NCBI GenBank assembly: GCA_039090855.1 | Contig: CM076997.1 | Location: 164,082,709-164,146,708 of the forward strand | DNA length: 64,000 bases | Direction: 5' to 3' | Source: Macrothele yani | Lineage: Eukaryota > Arthropoda > Arachnida > Araneae > Macrothelidae | The notes under the pieces: model-generated | The model's database searches: none | What the model saw: the letters and a program-made list of their open reading frames with translations, nothing else | Told to the model about the DNA's origin: nothing | Shown here: positions 10,653-21,322 of the stretch, piece after piece | How the letters are laid out: each line of letters begins with the position of its first letter | How positions within the stretch are numbered: the first letter of the stretch is position 1 | Position numbers and translations under genes: made by a program

Positions 10653-11951
10653 ATACACCGCCTGACAATAAAGTTCCAGGACAGAAGGTATTACTCGGTT
10701 AATGGTAGTGGTAGAAATATATTCTATGGGTCAACTTGTACCTGTGGTTTTCCTGTTTTGTAGGACACATGAAGATCTAAGAATGTCAGACCTGTCCGAT
10801 TCTGAATACTGTTACTGAAAGGTACCCAAAGGCCATTGTCATGGATTTGAACAGAGAGCGGAGAGTGAACATCAAGTTTTAATGCACGTCCGGGAAGTCA
10901 GTAACGGAGACTTTCGAAATGATCAAAACTTTTTACGGGGACATTGCCCTATGTGATCGCATTTTTGAATGGTATGCTTGCTTTTGCGAGGAAAGGGAAG
11001 ACGCTGGGGATGACCCAAGGATTGAAAGACCGTAAACGCAGCCGTTCTGAGGAAATGGTGGACAAAGTTCGCGCTCTGGTGCAGTCAGGCCGTCGAATGA
11101 CTGTACTGATGATGGAGGACGAACTACATGTCAACCGTGAAACAATTCTGCTGATTCTAAAAGATAATATCGGAGAAAAGGAAGATTTGCGCCTCACAGT
11201 TTGACTGAAGAACAGAAAGTGCAAATAGTCGAAAGTTACAAGTCGTTCATTGTAGTCCTGGAATCGGACCCTTCGATGCTGGACCGCATTTTGACAGGTG
11301 ATGAGATGTGGTGCTTTCAACACGATCCAGCATCAAAGAGGCGAAGCATAGAGTGGAGGGCACTAAGTTCACAGTACTCCAAGAAGGAGTCGAAACTCAA
11401 GGCAATGCTGCAGAAGTCGAAAATTAAGGTAATGCTGATCACGTTTTTTGACAGAAGCGGCATCATTCACAAGGAATGAATTCCGGAGATTGCAACAATC
11501 ACCAGTGCCTTCTACCTGCAAGTTCTTGATCGCCTACAGAAGAGAATTTAATCGTGTGTAGCAGCACCTGCGAGCACGTAGAGTTGGTTCCTTCTGGATG
11601 ACAACGCGCCTGCCCACCCATATCTCCTCGCTACTTCCTTAGTACCCAGGCTCAACTACCTGCCCTGCTCCCCGGACTTAGCTCCAGCCGACTACTTCCT
11701 GTTCCCCAAATTGACGTTGAAAGGACGACGTTTCATGATTGTTCAGGACATCAAGAAAACCGTTACCACGGAAATGAATAGTGTTCCGGTAAATGATTTC
11801 AAAAAGTGTTTCACATTTTTAGTGGAGCGATCAAAATGGTGCATCAATAAGAAGGGGGACTACTTTGGAGAACCGTAACCACAGTTGAACTCGGTGCATT
11901 AAACTTTCCTCGTATCGGCAACTGTCGTGGAACTTTATTGTCAGACGGTGT
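10653..11951 (+). mobile_element. mariner-like element M1
   Basis: Ends of about 28 bp are inverted: the left has ACACCGCCTGACAATAAAGT and the right is the reverse complement of CACACCGTCTGACAATAAAG. The length of 1.3 kb and the internal transposase order fit mariner. Confidence 0.9.
10905..11878 (+). pseudogene. mariner transposase pseudogene (DD34D type, shortened)
   Basis: The N-terminal helix-turn-helix region is partly readable (MIKTFYGDIALCDRIFEW, then REDAGDDPRIERP). LTGDEMWCFQHDP carries the first catalytic Asp. WFLLDDNAPAH carries the second and SPDLAPADYFLF the third, and the C-terminus is KWCINKKGDYFGEP before TAA at 11876. Only about 29 residues separate the second and third Asp instead of 34, so a small in-frame loss removed part of the core. 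Frameshifts at about 11035 and 11200 and a stop after the HKE segment (11479) also break it. It cannot be active. Confidence 0.88.
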
Positions 11952-12473
11952 GCAATATATTTTGAACGCCTACTGTTTAACACCAACGGTGGTGATTGAG
12001 TTATTTCCCCCAAACATTTACTTTTGTAAATGTTTCCGGTGGGGATTTTCTTTCTGTTGATGGAACACCTATTTTTTTCGTAGACAGTATTCTTCCAAAA
12101 ACACCAGTATCATACCTTAGTTTATGATTACATACATTAACATCCGATATTTGAATATTTTTGCTAAATTTATATTTGTTCAAGGAGTCTTTCCCCATGA
12201 ACTTCCGTTATTCAAAATAAATAATAAATAACTTGTTTTCCTATGTGGAAGCACTTCCACTTCAGATAAACAAGAAGCAACATAACACAACAGTGTAATG
12301 TTTTGTATTTCGAGTTAAGCGACACAAATAGAAACTGAAAATAAAAGAAGAAAATGTGGAAAATTGCGCGTAAAATTCATAGAAACACCAAAAAATTAGA
12401 TTCCTGAAAAATGAAATGTAGTGTTATAGTGCATCCGAAGTAGCTCATTAATCAGAGATTAAAGAACTGGCTC
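11952..12473. other. AT-rich gene-free stretch
   Basis: I see no gene, element ends or repeat here. Minus-strand frames of 60-65 codons lack any family resemblance. Confidence 0.5.
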
Positions 12474-12643
12474 CAGTGGAACATTGGAAAAAGACTATAG
12501 AAAACAGCAGTGGAACGTTGGAAAAAGACTATAAAGAACAACAGTGGAACGTTGGAAAAAGACTATAAAGAACAACAGCGGAACGTTGGAAAAAGACTAT
12601 AAAGCAAAACAGTGGAACGTTGGAAAAAGACTATACAGAACAA
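12474..12643. repeat. 34-bp tandem repeat, five copies
   Basis: The unit AGTGGAACGTTGGAAAAAGA followed by CTATAAAGAACAAC repeats five times with few differences, mainly in the last 10 bases. It ends about 40 bp before the left end of hAT element 2. Confidence 0.9.
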
Positions 12644-12680
12644 CCTCCTGTAAATTGCAGGATGCGGTGCGCGTGTATAC

Positions 12681-13400
12681 CAGTGGTTCTCAATAGGTGA
12701 CCCACGGGCTGAATGCGGCCGCGAAGGGTGTCAGTCTGGCCCGTGGTAAAAATGTAAACTTATGAAATCCACAGAAATCTATGAAATCCACAGGCGAAAA
12801 AAAAGTGTTTATCAATATTTATAATATAAAACAGTACAAATATTTTGTTTGATTTAGTTCTGTGACTTTATTTTAAGGTTTCAGAATGTGCACGCATACG
12901 TGACAAATGATAAAAGTAACTCGGTAGTTTTCTGCGAGATTCTCTGACGCTCTTATGTAACCCTCTGCTTACCGTCACAGGAGAGAGAAAGGAGGACTCT
13001 CATATCAGTGCGTTCGTTTCTCCACTAGACGCGACATCTATGAGTTCTCGCTGGCAGCGTTTAGATCTAATTCTGCCCGCGGTTTATTTCGTATCGTGCT
13101 TCGCGCAGCGCCGATCACAACAACATTAATTATTGTGTTTGTTCAAAATGTCGTTTTCAGCGCTAAAGCAGATATATGTTGACAGTGAAAATGGGTGGTT
13201 TGACAGTGGCTGGACGAAGAAGTATTTTTTTATTTTACCACAGAAAAAAGGGCCTATTTCTTTATGGCTGGTGTACAACGAAACTGCTTCTATATGAAAA
13301 TAATACAATAGGAGGCGCCACTATGGTACTAAATATGCGAGTTTTAATCAGAAAATGTCTCCTGTTTCGGACAAACTGAAATACCTTTTTTAAGTGCAGA
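12681..13400 (+). mobile_element. hAT element 2, 5' part only
   Basis: The left terminus CAGTGGTTCTCAATAGGTGA at 12681 is the typical hAT end, followed by a GC-rich run and about 450 bp of leader before a hAT transposase start. The rest of the element is missing, and downstream lies a repeat block with its own ends at 13669. The break point is uncertain. Confidence 0.72.
13148..13395 (+). pseudogene. N-terminal fragment of a GTF2IRD2-like hAT transposase
   Basis: The ATG at 13148 opens a frame reading MSFSALKQIYVDSENGWF, then WTKKYFFILPQKKGPISLWL and VYNETAS. After a frame change at about 13297 come YNRRRHYGTKY and SDKLKYLF. This is the start of the hAT transposase group related to GTF2IRD2: the W..KYFFILP block, a BED-like finger ending in RRHY.TK(H), and a linker. 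One expected zinc-binding Cys reads Trp (LWLVYNE for CLVCNE), and the final His reads Tyr, so the finger is broken. The catalytic domain is absent. Confidence 0.72.
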
Positions 13401-16296
13401 TTATTCGAAATCATCTCTTTTAATTTTAGGTAATACAAGAAACAAATTTTTGAAATGTGTTCTAATTTTTTCATTTGCCAGCTATGTAAAAATTCATTTT
13501 ATAATTTTCAAGTGACTTTTAATAAATGTTAAAAATAAAAATGTTCATATAAGTATCAGTATTGATATGAAACTTACATTTACCAAATAATGTTTTCACA
13601 CCCTCTGGCACTGTTCCATGAACACAAAAAAAAACAAGAAATATGACACCGAATTTTCGGGTGTAATAAGCACGTCTTTTGAATCCGTTCTGACGCAAAT
13701 TAAATTTATCAAAGCTATTCAAAGTCAATGGAACCGGTATGGAAAACAATAGTATCTGACGGAAGAATGAAGTTTTTCAATCGGGTCTTTAATCCCTCAG
13801 ATACTGCTGTAAACGGAATCGTGAGCTTACGAACTCTTAGAAACAGAGTTACGGACAAAAATAAGATGAGACTTTACGTCCATTGGTGGGAAAACCATGC
13901 ATTATTTTAGGAAGAAAGTATTCACAAAAGGTGCATCCATATGAGCGATATCGGTCCAAGAAAAAAATTTTAGTCGAGTTTTCAGGAGCCCAAATTTTCC
14001 TACAAATACATCAGAAGTAGAAATTAACACTTATGACCCCTGGTGGCCAAACCATTATTTACCAAACATTAGAAATTAGGTAAAAAATATTTTCCGTCAG
14101 TTCTTGTATGCGATACAGGAAGAATTTTTCAAATCGGAGTTTTAGGAGCAGAAAACGCAATTTACCGTTGTGCGCCCTAGCGGAAAGTCTATGATTTACT
14201 TGAAAATTTTGAATTTATAGGAAAAACATTTCCCATCGGAAACACTATCCAACAAAGAAGGAATTTTTCAAATCGGACTTTTAGAAGTAAAGATATTGAC
14301 AAAAATAAGATATACATCTCCGCCCCTGGCGTAGAAACCACGCGTTATTTCAAGAAAACAATGTTCCTAAAATGTTTGTCGACATCGGTAGTATCGGTTT
14401 ACAATTTTTTTTTTCAATCGAGATTTTAGAAGCTCATATTTTGCTGCAAATACATCAGAAGCCGAAATTAAGACTTACGCCACCTGGTGGCCAAACAATT
14501 TTTTACAAAAAATTGAAATTACGTGCAAACGATTTCCCATCAGAAGCTGTATCCAGTGCAGAAAGAATTTTTTAGCTTGGAGATTTAGAAGCAGAGATAT
14601 AGGGGAAAACGCAATTTACCTTTACGCCCCCTAGCGGAAAGTCTATGAATTACTTGAAAATTTTGAATTTGTAGGAAAAACATATCACACTAGAAACACT
14701 ATCCAACAAAGAAGGAATTTTTCAAATCGGACTCCTAAAAGTCGAGATATTGACAAAATTAGATTTATATCTACGCCCCCGGCGTAGAAACCGTGCACTA
14801 TTATAAGAAGAAAATGTTTCTAAAAAGTTTGTCGGCATGAGTAGTATCGGTCTACAAACGACGTTATTTTCAATCGAGAATTTAGAAGCTCATATTTTGC
14901 TGCAAATACATCAGTAGCGGAAATTAAGGTTTACGCCCCGTGGTGGCCAAACCATTTTTTTACAAAAATTAGAAATTATATGCAAACGATTTCCCTATCA
15001 GGAGCTGTATCCGGTGGAGAAAGAATTTTTCAGATCGGAGATTTAGAAACAGAGATATAAGGGAAAACGCAATTTACCTTTACGCCCCCTAGCGGAAAGT
15101 CTATGAATTACGTGAACATTTTTGAAATTATATTAAAAACGTGCGACACGGAAAACACTATCCAACAAAGAATGAATTTTTCAAATCGGACTCCTAAAAG
15201 TCGAGATATTGACAAAAATAAGATTTATATCTACGCCCCCTGGCGTAGAAACCGTGCACTATTATAAGAAGAAAATGTATCTAAAAAGTTTGTCGGCATG
15301 AGTAGTATCGGTCTACAAACGACGTTATTTTCAATCGAGAATTTAGAAGCTCATATTTTGCTGCAAATACATCAGTAGCGGAAATTAAGATTTACGCCCC
15401 TGGTGGCCAAACCATTTTTTACAAAAATTAGAAATTATGTGCAAACGATGTCCCATCAGGAGCTGTATCCGGTGCAGAAAGAAGTTTTCAGATCGGAGAT
15501 TTAGAAACAGAGATATAGGGGAAAACGCATTTTACCTTTACGCCCCCTAGCGGAAAGTCTATGAATTACTTGAATATTTTGAAATTATATGAAAAACATG
15601 TCACACGGAAAACACTATTCGACAAAGAATGAATTTTTCAAATCGGACTCCTACAAGTCGAGATATTGACAAAAATAAAATATACATCTACGCCCCCTGG
15701 CAGAGAAACTTTGAAATATTTTAGGAAGAAAATACTCCGAAAAGGTTTATCGATGTGAGTGGCACCAGCCCACGAAATAATTTTTTCAATCGATATTTTA
15801 GAAGCTCATATTTTATGGCAAATACATTAGAAGTGAAAATTAACACTTATGCAATCTGGTGGCCAAAGTCTTCTTTACCAAAAATTTGAAATTATATGCA
15901 AAAGATTTTCCATCAGGAGACGTATCCGCTGAAAAAAAATTTTCAAATCGGTGTTTTAGAAGAAGAGTTATCGAAAAAAATGCAATTTACTTTTACGCCC
16001 CCTAGCTGAAAATCTATGCGTAATTTGAAAAAGAAACTATATCCAAAATACTCTTCAATATGAATGGAATCGAAAGATACAATATTTTTTTAATCGGATG
16101 TTTAGAAGCAAATATGTGGAATAAAACGTATTTTTGAATTCGACATCATCTGCATTTACGCCCTCTAGCGGCGAAATTGTACATCGTAAAAAAAAAAAAA
16201 CGACATAAAGGATCATCATTTGCATATTTAAAGCTTTCGAATGCAAAAAGAATTTTTCAAATCGGACTAATAGTTGCAGAGATACCGTGGGTACAG

Positions 16297-16324
16297 TCGG
16301 ACGGACGGACGAACAGACGGACAA
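16297..16324. repeat. GGAC-rich short tandem tract
   Basis: CGGACGGACGGACGAACAGA and the bases after it form a degenerate 4-bp repeat just inside the right end of the array. Similar tracts close repeat elements in other invertebrate genomes, from general knowledge. Confidence 0.8.
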
Positions 16325-16336
16325 ACCGATAACATA

Positions 16337-16366
16337 AGCACGATCTTTTTTCACAAAAGACGTGCT
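16337..16366. repeat. Terminal hairpin of the array element
   Basis: AGCACGATCTTTT and AAAAGACGTGCT are complementary apart from one unpaired A and enclose a loop of about five bases. The right arm matches the left end of the block at 13669 in inverted form. Confidence 0.8.
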
Positions 16367-16662
16367 AAAAAATGGCCCCTGGAGAAAAATAATTGAGAAT
16401 GATTAGTGTATGGTTTCCTTGCATCGTTAACCATTTTAGCTTCAAACGGAAAGAACTTTAGGCACAACCTTCAACAGTCAGTATCAACCTAGGATAACTA
16501 CTAAGAAAGCAATGATTCTATCCACACGGCCATCAGATTAGCAGGGATGCGTCTCCTTATTGATTTCTTAAAGGTATTTAACTTAACAAGTGACCAGCAA
16601 ATGAGTAAATATCAAGTTGAAAGCGTATGGAATAATTAATACGGCCATAAATTAAGCTGTTC

Positions 16663-17110
16663 TTCCATGTAACGTAACCGCAGAAATTTCAAAATTTAAT
16701 CGCCCTGGAGCGCGAATCGAACCCCCATCTTCCGATTTGCGTTAGAGTATGCTTACCATTACACCATCCAAGACAATGAACTCCAAACAACTGAGGCTTA
16801 TCTGAGACGTCAGACTTTCACTACACTAGTCGAAACAAACGCATGCCATCGTAGAGCTAAATAATGACACCAGAAAATGTTTAAATATCAAGTTGAAAGC
16901 ACATGGAATAAAACACATAAATCAATCAGTTTGTTTCGACTAGTGCAACGAAAGCTTGACGTCTAAGACAAGCCTCAGTTGTTTGGATTTCACTGTCCTA
17001 TATGGTGTAAAGGTTAGCATACTCGAGCGCAAATCGCGAGATGCGAGTTCGATTCCCGTTCCAGGACGATAAAATTTTCAAATTTCTGCAGTTATGTTAC
17101 ATGAAAGCAG
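16663..17110. mobile_element. Composite element 1: two head-to-head tRNA-like units
   Basis: The left arm (16663-16851) and right arm (16925-17110) are diverged reverse complements. Each holds a tRNA-like head. On the minus strand of the left arm the A-box-like text is TGGTGTAATGGTAAGCATAC and the B box GGGGGTTCGATTCGC. On the plus strand of the right arm they are TGGTGTAAAGGTTAGCATAC and GAGTTCGATTCCC. The inner edges share TTTCGACTAG. The two heads point outward from a 70-bp spacer. They are not functional tRNA genes, since the stems are incomplete and the arms extend far beyond a tRNA. Confidence 0.8.
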
Positions 17111-17561
17111 ATCTTGATTTTTGTCCGTACCAACATGTGACGCTAAAGACCTTAAATCCTGAATCATCTAGTTTAATTTCCAACAATCCTAGGTAAGAGG
17201 AATAGCGAATGCTTACATTGAGAGCATTGCTGGGTTAGGGTACTATGTAGAAAAGTAATTACTGAATTAAACAATAAATTGAGTAACCTTTTTGGTTTTA
17301 GAAAAAGTGTACGCTTTCCCTGTTTTGATTCCTTTTGATTCAATGAGTCGTAGTATTTATAACGGAGATTTTGAAATGTAAGGCCGAGAACTATTTTAAG
17401 GAAACACAACAACATTATTATGAGTCAAACATTTATAAAGTGTACATATTTGGTCAAAATAATTGAGTTTACCACGTTAAAATTATATGAAATTTAAAAT
17501 AAACTGCAAATCTGCGCAGATATATAAATGAATGGGAGCTGGAAGTCTTGTGAAAGCACAA
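17111..17561. other. AT-rich gene-free stretch
   Basis: No family resemblance in any frame and no repeats noticed. Confidence 0.5.
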
Positions 17562-17622
17562 GTTTGTCCGTGTCCCCTTACTCCGGAGTAAGTTGGTCTT
17601 TCAACTGAGCAGTTCGGACAGA
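17562..17622 (-). repeat. Decayed tRNA-like SINE head
   Basis: The minus strand reads GTCCGAACTGCTCAGTTGAA, then AACTTACTCCGGAGTAAGGGGAC. It matches the tRNA-like head of the duplicated SINE at 44.5 kb (GTCCGCGTAGCTCAACTGG and CTTATTCCGGAATGAGGGGAC). The B box is lost. It is a relic of the same SINE type. Confidence 0.6.
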
Positions 17623-18117
17623 ATGTCTTGTTTCACGTTTGTCTTCTTGACAAATGTTTTCATCTCTGTAGTACGACACAGTCTCATTTCGATAAGATTA
17701 AATTAATTTCTTTTGTACAGATGTAGCGCGTGAAATAATACAATGGAAAATCGTTGAAACTGAACATTTCTGTTTTTAAATACGACTACGTTTTTTGAAA
17801 ACACGTGCTCACAGCATTATTTTGCCCATTGAGATACCCATATCTTATTAAACTTTCTCTTTTGAGTTTCAGTTCTTATGTAAATCACGTTAAATCTCCC
17901 ATATTTTCACAGAGATTTCTTGTATATTTAGGTATGTAATCGAACATATGTAAAAAGTCACACCGAGTATAAAGTGGAGAGCGCTATTAGAACGCACGAT
18001 GACTAAATTTTTGAATTTGGACAGAATGTTACCTTGGTGATGTGTGCGCCAAATAAGTTTTATCTGCGAGGTTTGTTAATGTGATTATTCAGTTAATGTT
18101 CAAAATGAAATCGGCCG
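17623..18117. other. AT-rich gene-free stretch
   Basis: Nothing recognised; no element ends or repeats seen. Confidence 0.5.
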
Positions 18118-18322
18118 CATCGATGTAGCAATGGTCTAAGCGATTGCTTCTAATCATCTGTCCGAGATGGATCCAGGTAAAGCATAGATGATGTGTTTGT
18201 CTTATGGTACTGACTCTCTCTCTCTCTGTTACCGGAAACAAATAGTCCTAAATTAGGGATAGACGGCTACATGTAGCTCATCGGGTTGCTCACGGTGGTC
18301 CTTAAACCTCACACAAACAAAT
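18118..18322 (+). mobile_element. tRNA-derived SINE, copy 3
   Basis: The plus strand has a decayed head (GATGTAGCAATGGTCTAAGC, then GAGATGGATCCAGG) followed by the body shared with the copies at 7.0 and 7.3 kb: TGTGTTTGTCTTATGGTACT, a short CT run, CATGTAGCTCATCGGGTTGC and TCACGGTGGTCCTTAAACCT. The B box has mutated, so internal transcription is unlikely. Confidence 0.72.
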
Positions 18323-18502
18323 GAAATGAATTGGGTTGGTCTTCCAAAGCTGTAAGTCAAAAACCAGGAAGCAAGAGAACAAGTTCTTTGCAAGTTCTAT
18401 TTCTGGCTATATCTATGCCTGACAGCATTAGGTGCCGTTTAGATGGCTTGTTAAGCGTTTCGTATGTACCATATTTTCGGTTTACAAGTAGATATGGGGT
18501 AT

Positions 18503-19728
18503 ACCCTGAAGTGCCAGAAAAACTGATATTCCAGTCTAATACTTGGTAGGTCCCCCACGAGAGCGCAGGACTGCAGAAATACGACAGGACAAGAAATGGA
18601 CTCCACTAGCTTCTGGAAATATGCTGTAGGCAATGCCCACCATACTTACTGCAGAGCTTTCCACAATTCGGGTGTATTCCGAGGTCGAGGTCTCCGATTC
18701 CTGTGTTCGATAGCGCGTTGCATGACATCCCAAATGAGTTCTATCACGTTAAGATCTGGGGAACTTGGGTGGGAATGGCAACGCCGCAAACTCATATGAA
18801 TGCTCAGCTAACCATAATGTGGCGTCCCGACACTTGTGTGGAGGTGCATTGTCCTGTTAGAACAGGCCCAACCCTTCAGCATGAATGCAGGACATGAACG
18901 GGTGCACCTCGTCAGAAAGGATGCGCACAGAGAGTTGGCGTGTCACAGACGGTTGTAGATGAACCACGGGTCCCAGTGAAGTCCAGCTAATACACACCCA
19001 TACCATTATGGACCCCCCACCAGCCGGTACAGTTCCCTGTTGACAGGCGGGATCTATGGCTTCATGGGGTTTGCGCCACACACGAATCCTTCCATCTGCC
19101 CGATTCAGTTGGAAACGCGACTCGTCAGACCAGTCTACTTGTTTTCAGTCATCAAGTGTCCAGTGGCGGTGTTGCCGAGGCGCATAGCTCTGTGTCGTAC
19201 ACCCATCAAGGGGAATCGAGTTGGGCGTCGGCTCCCAAAGCCCATATCGTGCAGGGTACGTTGTACAGTCCGGACGCTGATGCTTGTTGAGGCTCCAGCA
19301 TTGAATTTCGATAATACCTGCGAGAGTGTTGCACGCCTAACGCGTGAAACGATTCTTGATAGCCGATGATGGTCACGTTCACCCAATGTATTTCTGCGGC
19401 CGCTCTGTAGTATCGTAGGTTGGAGGTTTTGATGGAATTCTTGTATTGACGGTACACCCTTGCAATGGTCGTCCGTGAAAATCCGAACTTCCTTTCTACC
19501 TCCGAAATGCTATGGCTCACCTCACGAGCGCCAACTGTGACATACCGTTGAAAATAGCTTAAATCATTATTACTTGTCAGTCTCATGCCGAAAACAGCTC
19601 TGTCAGCTGGCAAGGATGTCTATTGCTTTGTATACGCACTGGAGAACGCAACCGATTACGCGCATAGGTGACGTTACTATGTATTTTGCATAAAATCGTC
19701 TGTACCAGTTTTTCTGACACTTTAGTGT
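18503..19728 (-). mobile_element. Tc1-like element, family C
   Basis: The left end CCTGAAGTGCCAGAAAAACT is matched by the inverted right end (GTACCAGTTTTTCTGACACTT at about 19702-19722). The size of about 1.2 kb and a broken minus-strand transposase fit Tc1. Confidence 0.88.
18536..19586 (-). pseudogene. Broken Tc1-type transposase, family C
   Basis: From the N-terminus: MRLTSNNDLSYFQRYVTVGA, then REVSHSISEVERKFGFSRTT (second helix-turn-helix region), a frame change, STSISVRTVQRTLHDMGFGS, MWRKPHEAIDP, GGGSIMVW, a stop, QDNAPPHKCRDATLW and, after another frame change, SPDLNVIELIWDV. The second Asp and the final Glu are kept, with about 36 residues between them. The end, RGGPTKY before a stop at 18536, is the typical Tc1 C-terminus. 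Multiple breaks make it inactive. Confidence 0.82.
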
Positions 19729-21234
19729 AAGTCTAATGGATTAAATTTCTCAATTTCCTTATCGTCATTCACAGATAAGTTCATCGTGAATATTAGACGA
19801 TACTAGAAAATCTGCAGTTAGCGTTGTGAAATTTTGTAATTACATTTTTAATGTTTGGTGAATATTAAAAGAAAAAGAAAGTGAATCAGTTTCTACATTT
19901 TTCTTTCCGGAAAAAAGTGGAATTTCGTAATTAAATTTTTTCTTAAAAACTCATGCTAAAATATGCCTTCATTCTGTCTGCACAGTCGGTGAAGCTGCCG
20001 CTCAATGGATAATTTATTAAACATCTGCGCATATTGTCCATGCATTTCTTGCTTAGCCAAAGCAAAGATTCGCTGATAGGGAATGAGAACCAATATTTTT
20101 GAAAGATAAACTAAATCTATATTTTCCGTTAATGAAATATCAGCTCTTATACGTTTATGATCTGAAATAATTATTTTCCTATTAGATAGGTGAAACGTCG
20201 AGCAAATGTAGTATTTTAGGTTGATCTCCCTCCAGAGGAATAAGATTAGAAACTTTTGGACGGTTTTTCTTAACGTTAACGAATTATTTTCTTACGTTCT
20301 TTGTGCACGTATTGTAAAACTAACCCAAATATAGCAGAATAAGATGTTAAAAGTACGCCAACACCGTGGTTTCTGTACCGGGAATCGTTTTTATTGAATT
20401 GGCCATGAAAATATGGAGCGACTACTTTCTCAGTTGATATACCATTCAATTAGAAATAACCTTAAAACACGGTGAAAGTGCGATTATCAAAAATTTTCTT
20501 TACCACATTTTAAAAGTACATTTCTTTCGGATGCAATCAACATTTTTCTAATCTACTCGCAAAAACATTTAGAGCACTTAATGAAATATCTTGGTTTAGT
20601 AATCTACTGCACTGTGCAATAAAGAGCCTAACCAGCTCAAACACTACTTTTCGCAAACTCAATTGCTGGGTTATATTCTAACACGGAATTAGTAAATTCT
20701 CGTCAATACCTTGCAGAAGAAGAACTACGATTTCATTTCTGCTGCAAAAAATCACGTTTCTACATCCAAAAGGACAAGCTGACACAAATTTTCTTTTCAA
20801 AGCACAAAATCTTTTTGTGTATTAGTATTTCGAAATAATAAAAAGTTCAACTCCATGTCGCTGTTAGACCAGCAGACTAATCTTGATAATTAATGATAGT
20901 TAAGTTTTCATTCGACGAAGGTGTAATACGCGTAATCTCTAGCAATTGTTGATTGATTAAAATGAAGACATTGAGTTTTTTAAAGAAACCACGTGGAAAC
21001 GTACATTTACCTAAGAAGAGTTGTACGATGTGTTTTTCAAGAATTAAAAGGAAAAGAAAGGTTTTCTTACTGAATAATTTATCCAGTGAGACAGCAAGGA
21101 ATCCACTGACTCTGATTCTTTCATTAAACCTAAGTGAGTTCTTCCAAAGAGCCACATATCTCATTCTGTTAGAGCGGCTTAGAAAATGTATGGGATGCTT
21201 TCACCGTAGCTGTAAACAGACGTTATTCACCTCA
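19729..21234. other. AT-rich gene-free stretch
   Basis: About 1.5 kb with no recognised gene. Open frames at 20877 (minus) and 20953 (plus) overlap each other and show no known domain; the longer one runs into the hairpin at 21235. Confidence 0.55.
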
Positions 21235-21322
21235 CATTCTTTCCTCTTTTTAGTGTACCGCAGAAATAAATATAACTTGCTTATATTTATTTCTGCCTGT
21301 ACACTAAAAAGAGGAAAGAATG
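21235..21322. repeat. Near-perfect hairpin with arms of about 40 bp
   Basis: CATTCTTTCCTCTTTTTAGT continues to AAATATAA, then a few loop bases, then TTATATTT continues to ACTAAAAAGAGGAAAGAATG. The only irregularity is a 2-4 base mismatch next to GTAC. The conservation implies a recent foldback or strand-switch event. Confidence 0.9.

Larger units (their letters stand above)
13669..16366. repeat. Nested tandem array with CTCF-like cores, inverted ends and a terminal hairpin
   Basis: Non-coding block built from about 150-bp monomers, each with a GC-rich core of the type ACGCCCCCTAGCGG, ACGCCCCCTGGCGTAG or CGCCCCTGGTGGCCAAAC. Three monomer types alternate, so the larger unit is about 455 bp: the ACGCCCCCTAGCGG core recurs at about 14171, 14623, 15082, 15540 and 15995. 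The block ends with a GGAC-rich run (16297-16324) and a hairpin at 16337-16366. The 12-mer AGCACGTCTTTT begins the block at 13669 and its reverse complement ends it at 16366. The architecture resembles non-autonomous Helentron-like or other DNA elements that hold satellite arrays. No protein is encoded. Confidence 0.85.

Noticed and set aside
18213..18228. A notable CT microsatellite
   Set aside because: It is a short run within the body of the third SINE copy and needs no separate explanation.
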